Origin: Prevotellaceae bacterium
GTDB lineage: Bacteria; Bacteroidota; Bacteroidia; Bacteroidales; UBA932
Length of the DNA: 11,412 bases
Direction: 5' to 3'
Assembly (NCBI GenBank): GCA_031278135.1
Contig: JAITKY010000025.1
Location: forward strand, 1 to 11,412
Numbering within the stretch: position 1 is the first letter of the stretch; each line of letters opens with the position of its first letter. The translations under genes were made by a program, and so were the position numbers. The notes below the pieces were generated by a model that saw only the letters and a program-made list of their open reading frames with translations, did no database searches and had not been told where the DNA came from. Shown here one piece after another: positions 8,270 through 11,412 of this stretch.

Positions 8270-9169
8270 ATGAAAAAGATTTTATTTTTTTACACATTGT
8301 TAATGTTTTTCTTCTCATATGTTTCTTTTGCACAGGATCAAATCAAAGACGAAGAAGAATGGGCGCCAATGGTTCCGAAAACGGATATTTTCGATATAAA
8401 AATAGTAGAAGAAAAAACGCCTATTGAGTATGCCGACGTAAAGGAAGAAGATGTATTATGGTCGCAATTTATCTGGCGAATAATTGATTGTAGAGAAAAA
8501 TTGAACTTCCACGTATATTATCCGACAGAGGATATATTATATCGAAAAAGTCTTGCGCAAGCATTGATAGATGGTATCCGGAGCAGAAAAATTCAGGCGT
8601 ATGGCGATGAAAATTTCACAACGAAGGTTACTCCAGAAAACGTGTTGGAAAAATTGGGCGCTACCGAAAAAGAAATCGAGATAGAAGACATGGACAATCC
8701 GGGAAAAATGCGTAAAACAACACAAAAAGGATTTGTGAACTGGCGATTGATGAGGGAATATAAGATTAAAGAGAAATGGTTTTTTGATAAAAAACATTCA
8801 AGATTAGATGTACGTATTATCGCTATATGCCTTGTCAGAGTGTTCAAAAAAGATTCTTCGGGAAACAATGTCGAAGCGACCGAAACCGATACGGATTTGT
8901 TGAGAGAAGAATTGTTTTGGGTTTATTTCCCCGAAGCAAGACGTGTGTTGGCGAATACAACATGTTACACAGGAAAAAATCAACAGGCAAACATATCTTT
9001 CGATGATATTTTCCAGAAACGATTTTTTTCGTCACGCATATTCCAAGCATCAAATGTCAATGATATAAAGATTTCGAATTATACTCACGGCGGTCTTGAA
9101 GCAATTTTGGAATCTGAGAGAATCAAATTCGATATGCTCAAAAAGGAAAGTGATTTATGGAGTTATTAA
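8270..9169 (+). CDS. porN: T9SS ring protein PorN/GldN
   Basis: Periplasmic protein that binds the lipoprotein PorK to form the T9SS ring at the outer membrane. The 299-residue protein has a classic signal peptide: MKK, a long Phe/Leu core, and likely cleavage after A21 in SFA/QDQ. Family-typical blocks include DVLWSQFIWRIIDCREKLN, NFHVYYPTEDILYRKSL, the long YKIKEKWFFDKKHSRLDVRI segment and ELFWVYFPEARRVL. AAAGGA about 8 nt before ATG 8270 may aid initiation. It follows porM by 19 bp and is the last gene of the operon. No T-tract terminator follows; the first structure downstream is a GC-rich hairpin at 9196-9210 without a T run. Confidence 0.95.
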   Translation: MKKILFFYTLLMFFFSYVSFAQDQIKDEEEWAPMVPKTDIFDIKIVEEKTPIEYADVKEEDVLWSQFIWRIIDCREKLNFHVYYPTEDILYRKSLAQALIDGIRSRKIQAYGDENFTTKVTPENVLEKLGATEKEIEIEDMDNPGKMRKTTQKGFVNWRLMREYKIKEKWFFDKKHSRLDVRIIAICLVRVFKKDSSGNNVEATETDTDLLREELFWVYFPEARRVLANTTCYTGKNQQANISFDDIFQKRFFSSRIFQASNVNDIKISNYTHGGLEAILESERIKFDMLKKESDLWSY

Positions 9170-9195
9170 GGAATGGAAAATTAATATGATATAAC

Positions 9196-9262
9196 CCTCC
9201 CGCAGGGAGGAGGATACTTTCTTAACGTATGCTTTTACTTACGGATTATCAATCACATGCCT
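9196..9262 (+). repeat. composite hairpin repeat, copy A
   Basis: A perfect hairpin (CCTCCC, loop GCA, GGGAGG) at 9196-9210 is followed by GATACTTTCTTAAC (9213-9226), then a weaker second hairpin built on CGTA...TACG (about 9226-9243), then CAATCA (9250-9255). The same order of parts occurs at 10681-10750, so this is a dispersed intergenic repeat and not a chance fold. It lies just after porN and may help end or stabilise the operon transcript, but it lacks the T run of an intrinsic terminator. Confidence 0.6.
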
Positions 9263-9268
9263 GTTAAG

Positions 9269-9310
9269 TCCCGCAGGGAGAATACTTAATTAACCTGAGT
9301 TCGGGATAAA
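9269..9310 (+). repeat. composite hairpin repeat, partial copy C
   Basis: TCCC-GCA-GGGA at 9269-9279 is followed by AATACTTAATTAACC, close to the linker of the fuller copies (12 of 14 bases match GATACTTTATTAAC). The second hairpin is degenerate. It sits 6 bp after copy A, so the two form a short tandem. Confidence 0.5.
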
Positions 9311-9345
9311 AAAAATGATTTCAGGCTAAAAATCAACGAATTGAT

Positions 9346-9358
9346 TCTCCGCAGGAGA
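9346..9358. repeat. isolated hairpin of the CCGCAGG type
   Basis: TCTCC, loop GCA, GGAGA: a 5-bp stem with the same loop as the hairpins at 9196-9210 and 9269-9279. It is probably another decayed member of the same family, without the linker sequence. Confidence 0.4.
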
Positions 9359-9395
9359 TATATATCAATAGAAAAATGAATCATACCTCCTTTAA

Positions 9396-9902
9396 TTGTC
9401 CGTCAGGACATTCACGGTGTATGTCCTGACGGATGGTGAAAACACTATTCCAGCACGCGATTTCGATTACGGCGGCGAAGGATTAGGTTTTCACGATGTC
9501 GATGGCAATCAAAGTGATAACAATTACAGAGGGGAAAATGGCGATCCGGAAGGCAACAATGCCGATCTCGAAGGCAATATCGGATGGACCAGTCCCGGCG
9601 AATGGCAGGTATATACCATCGAAGTGCAGGATGCCGGCTACTATGAGGTGGATGTATATTTGTCGGCAGCCGGCGATGGCGGTACATTTTCCGTATCTGT
9701 GGACGGCAACAAAAGTGAAAATACAACCGTACCTAATAACGGGAGTTGGAATGACTGGCGTTGGACTTTCGAGAGGTATCCCGAATTCAAATCGACACAA
9801 CCGAAATTCTATCTGTCTGCCGGTAAACACAAGGTCAGATTTAACGTCGAAGCATCAGGATATAATTTTATGGCTCTCAAATTCACTTATGTGGGAGAAT
9901 AA
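9396..9902 (+). pseudogene. orphan CBM6 carbohydrate-binding domain, 5'-truncated
   Basis: The frame encodes 168 residues, of which about 15-168 form a carbohydrate-binding module of family 6 type: ENTIPARDFDYGGEGLGFHD (15-34), IGWTSPGEWQVYTIEV, AGYYEVDVYLSAAGDGGTFSVSVDG, and the closing GKHKVRFNVEASGYNFMALKFTYVG. Such modules normally hang on large secreted glycoside hydrolases or surface proteins. Here there is no signal peptide, no catalytic domain and no T9SS sorting domain. The only upstream start in frame is TTG 9396, and the first 14 residues are encoded by an inverted repeat. I infer the 3' remnant of a larger gene. The closing TAA at 9900-9902 falls at a natural domain end, so the original C-terminus may be preserved. 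Confidence 0.7.
9399..9433. repeat. 13-bp-stem inverted repeat at the start of the CBM6 frame
   Basis: TCCGTCAGGACAT at 9399-9411 is the exact reverse complement of ATGTCCTGACGGA at 9421-9433, with a 9-nt loop. The left arm also contains its own short hairpin TGTCC-GTCA-GGACA. The structure covers codons 2-13 of the open frame that begins at 9396, which makes that apparent start doubtful. Confidence 0.75.
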
Positions 9903-9917
9903 AAAACATCGTAAGAT

Positions 9918-10114
9918 CCAGAACTCCTGACCCGTAGAATGTCTTATTGTTGATATATAGTTATTTATGAAAAAACATAGCGTAAAACATTATTGTCGCA
10001 AAAATAATATCGGGAATACAGTAATGTTTAATTTTATTTTTAATAATCAGCACGTTGTATTATTTGACATCTTAAAATTGCGACAGTGTAATCTGCGCCA
10101 AGTCAGGAGTTCTG
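9918..10114. mobile_element. possible MITE-like element with 13-bp terminal inverted repeats
   Basis: CAGAACTCCTGAC (9919-9931) and GTCAGGAGTTCTG (10102-10114) are perfect inverted repeats enclosing 170 bp that are visibly more AT-rich than the flanking CBM6 and surface-protein-like fragments. AAGAT occurs at 9913-9917 and again at 10115-10119, immediately outside the right end and one base outside the left end, which looks like a 5-bp target duplication. No transposase is encoded, so it would have been mobilised in trans or be an internally deleted insertion sequence. I do not recognise the family from its ends. Confidence 0.45.
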
Positions 10115-10263
10115 AAGATTATGAATTGAGTTATAGCGTGAACTTCAGTAAAGAAATCCGCGAGAAAATCAGCAAAGTGAAGATGGTCAAGATACAGGCT
10201 CCGGCTACGGGACCGATTATCGTGGCTATTAAAAACAGTCTCAGCGGTCTGACCGACGGCACA

Positions 10264-10390
10264 TTCAAACACCATGAAAGGAGGCTTTCAAACATCGTGA
10301 AAGGAGGCTTTCAAACACCATGGAAGGAGGCTTTCAAACACCGTGAAAGGAGGCTTTCAAACACCGTGAAAGGAGGCTTTCAAACACACC
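10264..10390 (+). repeat. tandem repeat, five 23-bp units
   Basis: Units begin at 10276, 10299, 10322, 10345 and 10368, preceded by a 12-bp partial unit from 10264. The consensus is GAAAGGAGGCTTTC followed by AAACACCGT. Each unit holds a small hairpin, TGAAAG, loop GAGG, CTTTCA, and thus a perfect Shine-Dalgarno core (AAGGAGG). Units differ by only one to three bases; the third has GGAAGG in place of GAAAGG. The period is not a multiple of three, so this is not a protein repeat. Confidence 0.9.
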
Positions 10391-10443
10391 GAGTTGCGCC
10401 TTCGTATAGCAAGGGGTTATCCATATTTTCGGACAAATACTAC

Positions 10444-10471
10444 GTAGAGACGCAAAATTTTGCGTCTCTAC
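10444..10471. repeat. perfect 28-bp palindrome
   Basis: GTAGAGACGCAAAA at 10444-10457 is directly followed by its exact reverse complement to 10471. The two arms meet with no loop. I recall nearly identical GTAGAGACGC...GCGTCTCTAC palindromes as common dispersed repeats in Bacteroidota and some other genomes, so this is probably one copy of that family. It could fold into a hairpin in RNA or act as a bidirectional terminator, but no T run follows. Confidence 0.85.
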
Positions 10472-10500
10472 AAATCGCCGATATGAAAGCGATGAGATAA

Positions 10501-10680
10501 AAACAGGCATACAAGGACATTATATGCATTAAAATACAATATTAGAAAGTAAAACTTAATTACATCACATATATCTTCGTCTTATTAAGATATAACGACT
10601 TTAATAAAACTCATAAAGAGATTCGAAATGTCTAATACTATTTACTATTTATAATAAGGTTTCTACTCATTATTAATAAA
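10501..10680. other. AT-rich intergenic stretch
   Basis: I see no gene here. The only structure noted is a weak hairpin, TATATCTT (10570-10577) against AAGATATA (10587-10594) with a 9-nt loop. The sequence leads into a hairpin repeat at 10681. Confidence 0.5.
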
Positions 10681-10750
10681 GTCCCTTCTGGGACGATACT
10701 TTATTAACCGTAAGCTTCAGCATACGGAAGGAGCTAACAATCAGCGCCCT
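10681..10750 (+). repeat. composite hairpin repeat, copy B
   Basis: This is the best-preserved copy. Hairpin 1 is GTCCC-TTCT-GGGAC (10681-10694). The linker GATACTTTATTAAC (10695-10708) matches copy A in 13 of 14 bases. Hairpin 2 is CCGTA a GC-TTCA-GC a TACGG (10708-10727), paired except for one A-A mismatch. CAATCA follows, as in copy A, and then GCCCT. Confidence 0.65.
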
Positions 10751-10788
10751 ACATATTATTAATTAATTATTTTTTCTAAATCAATTAT

Positions 10789-10983
10789 ATGGAAAAAAGT
10801 AAAAACAGTGTTATTTTGATGATTTTGGTTTTGATTTTCGTTGCTGGTTATTTTACATTGCAACGCTATAAATGTTAAAAAGGCGTATTCGAAGGCGCAA
10901 ACAAAAGCGATTTTTGGGATTCGACAATGTTTTATACCATAAGTAAATTACCCGATTTCAGGAGATTAGTTAAAATTAGTTAA
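10789..10983 (+). pseudogene. small membrane-protein frame with in-frame TAA
   Basis: From ATG 10789 the frame gives MEKSKNSVILMILVLIFVAG followed by YFTLQRYKC, a 29-residue peptide with one membrane helix (about residues 7-24) and basic ends, then TAA at 10876-10878. The same frame stays open after the stop: KGVFEGANKSDFWDS and TMFYTISKLPDFRRLVKIS, ending at TAA 10981-10983. The second half looks protein-like, with normal codons and mixed composition. I read this as a roughly 64-codon membrane-anchored protein gene broken by a nonsense change, or as a real 29-residue peptide followed by chance sequence. I do not recognise the family. Confidence 0.4.
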
Positions 10984-11056
10984 TCTGTTATATATTGTGA
11001 CAAATAGCGTCTCGAAAAAAAGATTTAGCCGTTTTTTGTCAAATATTTGGAGAATG

Positions 11057-11086
11057 TTGGAGAAAACAAAATATTCACTACCTTTG
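11057..11086 (+). promoter_or_regulatory. promoter of the DUF5703-like lipoprotein gene
   Basis: TTG at 11057-11059 and TACCTTTG at 11079-11086 are separated by 19 bp, a full match to the Bacteroidota -33/-7 promoter. Transcription would start near 11093, about 18 nt before the ATG at 11111. No operator-like repeat is visible between promoter and gene. Confidence 0.65.
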
Positions 11087-11110
11087 CGATGAAAAATACG
11101 TAAAAAAATT

Positions 11111-11412
11111 ATGATACAGACAATGCGTTTTTATTTGATTTTCATTTTGTTTACAGCCTTGTTGGGATGCGCTGGCAAGGGGAATGACGTTTCGCAGTAC
11201 AATGTTATATGGGATACGCCAAGTGATAATTCTTTCGGTTCGATGCCTCTAGGCAACGGCGACATCGGTTTAAATGTCTGGTACGAAAAGAACGGAGACC
11301 TGCTTTTTTACATCAGTAAAGTGGATGCCTACGATTCGAACCACAAACTCCGGAAACTCGGACGTATCCGAGTCACAGCCGAACCGGCTATACCGGTCGA
11401 CCGTTTCAAACA
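11111..11412 (+). CDS. DUF5703-family lipoprotein, N-terminal part (runs off window)
   Basis: The first 100 codons are present and the gene continues past the right edge. It starts with a lipoprotein signal, MIQTMRFYLIFILFTALLGC, with the lipobox LLGC placing the modified Cys at residue 20. The mature part begins with YNVIWDTPSDNSFGSMPLGN, then GDIGLNVWYEKNGDLLFYIS and KVDAYDS. I recognise this as the N-terminal domain of DUF5703 proteins, large Bacteroidota surface or periplasmic proteins that resemble glycoside hydrolases with an (alpha/alpha)6 barrel, such as GH95. A role in polysaccharide breakdown is inferred and the substrate is unknown. ATG 11123, four codons in, is an alternative start that keeps the signal peptide. 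Confidence 0.75.
   Translation, partial: MIQTMRFYLIFILFTALLGCAGKGNDVSQYNVIWDTPSDNSFGSMPLGNGDIGLNVWYEKNGDLLFYISKVDAYDSNHKLRKLGRIRVTAEPAIPVDRFK

Larger units (their letters stand above)
9967..10500 (+). pseudogene. composite hypothetical frame (surface-protein fragment plus repeats)
   Basis: The 177-residue frame is stitched together from unlike parts. Residues 1-49 come from the AT-rich segment between inverted repeats. Residues 50-100 (EDYELSYSVNFSKEIREKIS..., then KMVKIQAPATGPIIVAIKNS) look like genuine protein with balanced codon use, but I do not recognise the domain. Residues from about 100 to 140 are encoded by five 23-bp tandem units read in successive frames, giving shifting versions of ERRLSN, VKGGFQT and KEAFKH. 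The end overlaps a 28-bp palindrome. The real coding content is probably only about 10115-10263, a fragment that may belong with the CBM6 remnant upstream. Expression as drawn is unlikely. Confidence 0.45.

Noticed and set aside
9196..9210. Rho-independent terminator after porN
   Set aside because: The stem is good, but it is followed by AGGATACTTTC and not by a T run; the same hairpin recurs as part of a dispersed repeat.
9496..9930. 144-codon + strand frame overlapping the CBM6 frame
   Set aside because: It is a frame-shifted shadow of the CBM6 domain, rich in Met and Ile from GAT/AAT-type codons read out of phase, with no domain.
10264..10390. CRISPR array
   Set aside because: The 23-bp units are directly adjacent with no unique spacers, and no cas gene is nearby.

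Overview
The window comes from a Bacteroidota genome, most likely of the order Bacteroidales. Three things point there: Bacteroidota-type promoters (TTG or TTTG, about 17-21 bp, then TAnnTTTG) instead of sigma70-type ones; a porP-porK-porL-porM-porN gene order like that of Porphyromonas-type type IX secretion (T9SS) loci; and a SusD-era-style lipoprotein of the DUF5703 family at the right edge. The DNA is AT-rich, and every supported gene is on the + strand. I cannot assign a genus.

Left part (1-3363): an AT-rich leader, then topA (DNA topoisomerase I, zinc-finger-less Bacteroidota form with a Lys-rich tail). Right behind it is a 180-residue protein that I read as the C-terminal half of an arginase/formimidoylglutamase-family protein that has lost its catalytic half.

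Centre (3393-9169): a tight five-gene T9SS operon. porP encodes an outer-membrane PorP/SprF-like protein. porK is an outer-membrane lipoprotein with an FGE-sulfatase fold and porN is its periplasmic ring partner. porL and porM form the inner-membrane, proton-driven motor. Gaps between genes are 6, 39, 13 and 19 bp. A promoter-like pair sits between the arginase-like gene and porP. It overlaps the N-terminal part of the longest porP reading frame and suggests a shorter porP than a longest-ORF annotation would give.

Right part (9170-11110): a repeat-rich zone with little intact coding. It holds several CCCGCAGGG-type hairpins with a shared GATACTTTMTTAAC linker, an orphan CBM6 domain whose apparent start lies inside a 13-bp-stem hairpin, and a roughly 197-bp AT-rich segment bounded by 13-bp inverted repeats and AAGAT on both sides (MITE-like). 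Further on are five tandem 23-bp units, each exposing a perfect Shine-Dalgarno core in a mini-hairpin loop, a perfect 28-bp palindrome, and a small membrane-protein frame broken by an in-frame TAA. It reads as a decayed accessory locus colonised by small repeats.

Right edge (11057-11412): a clear promoter and the start of a DUF5703-family lipoprotein, probably polysaccharide-related, cut by the window end. I see no tRNA, rRNA, CRISPR array or complete transposase. The most unusual material is the repeat zone and the truncated arginase-like gene; the T9SS operon itself looks orthodox.
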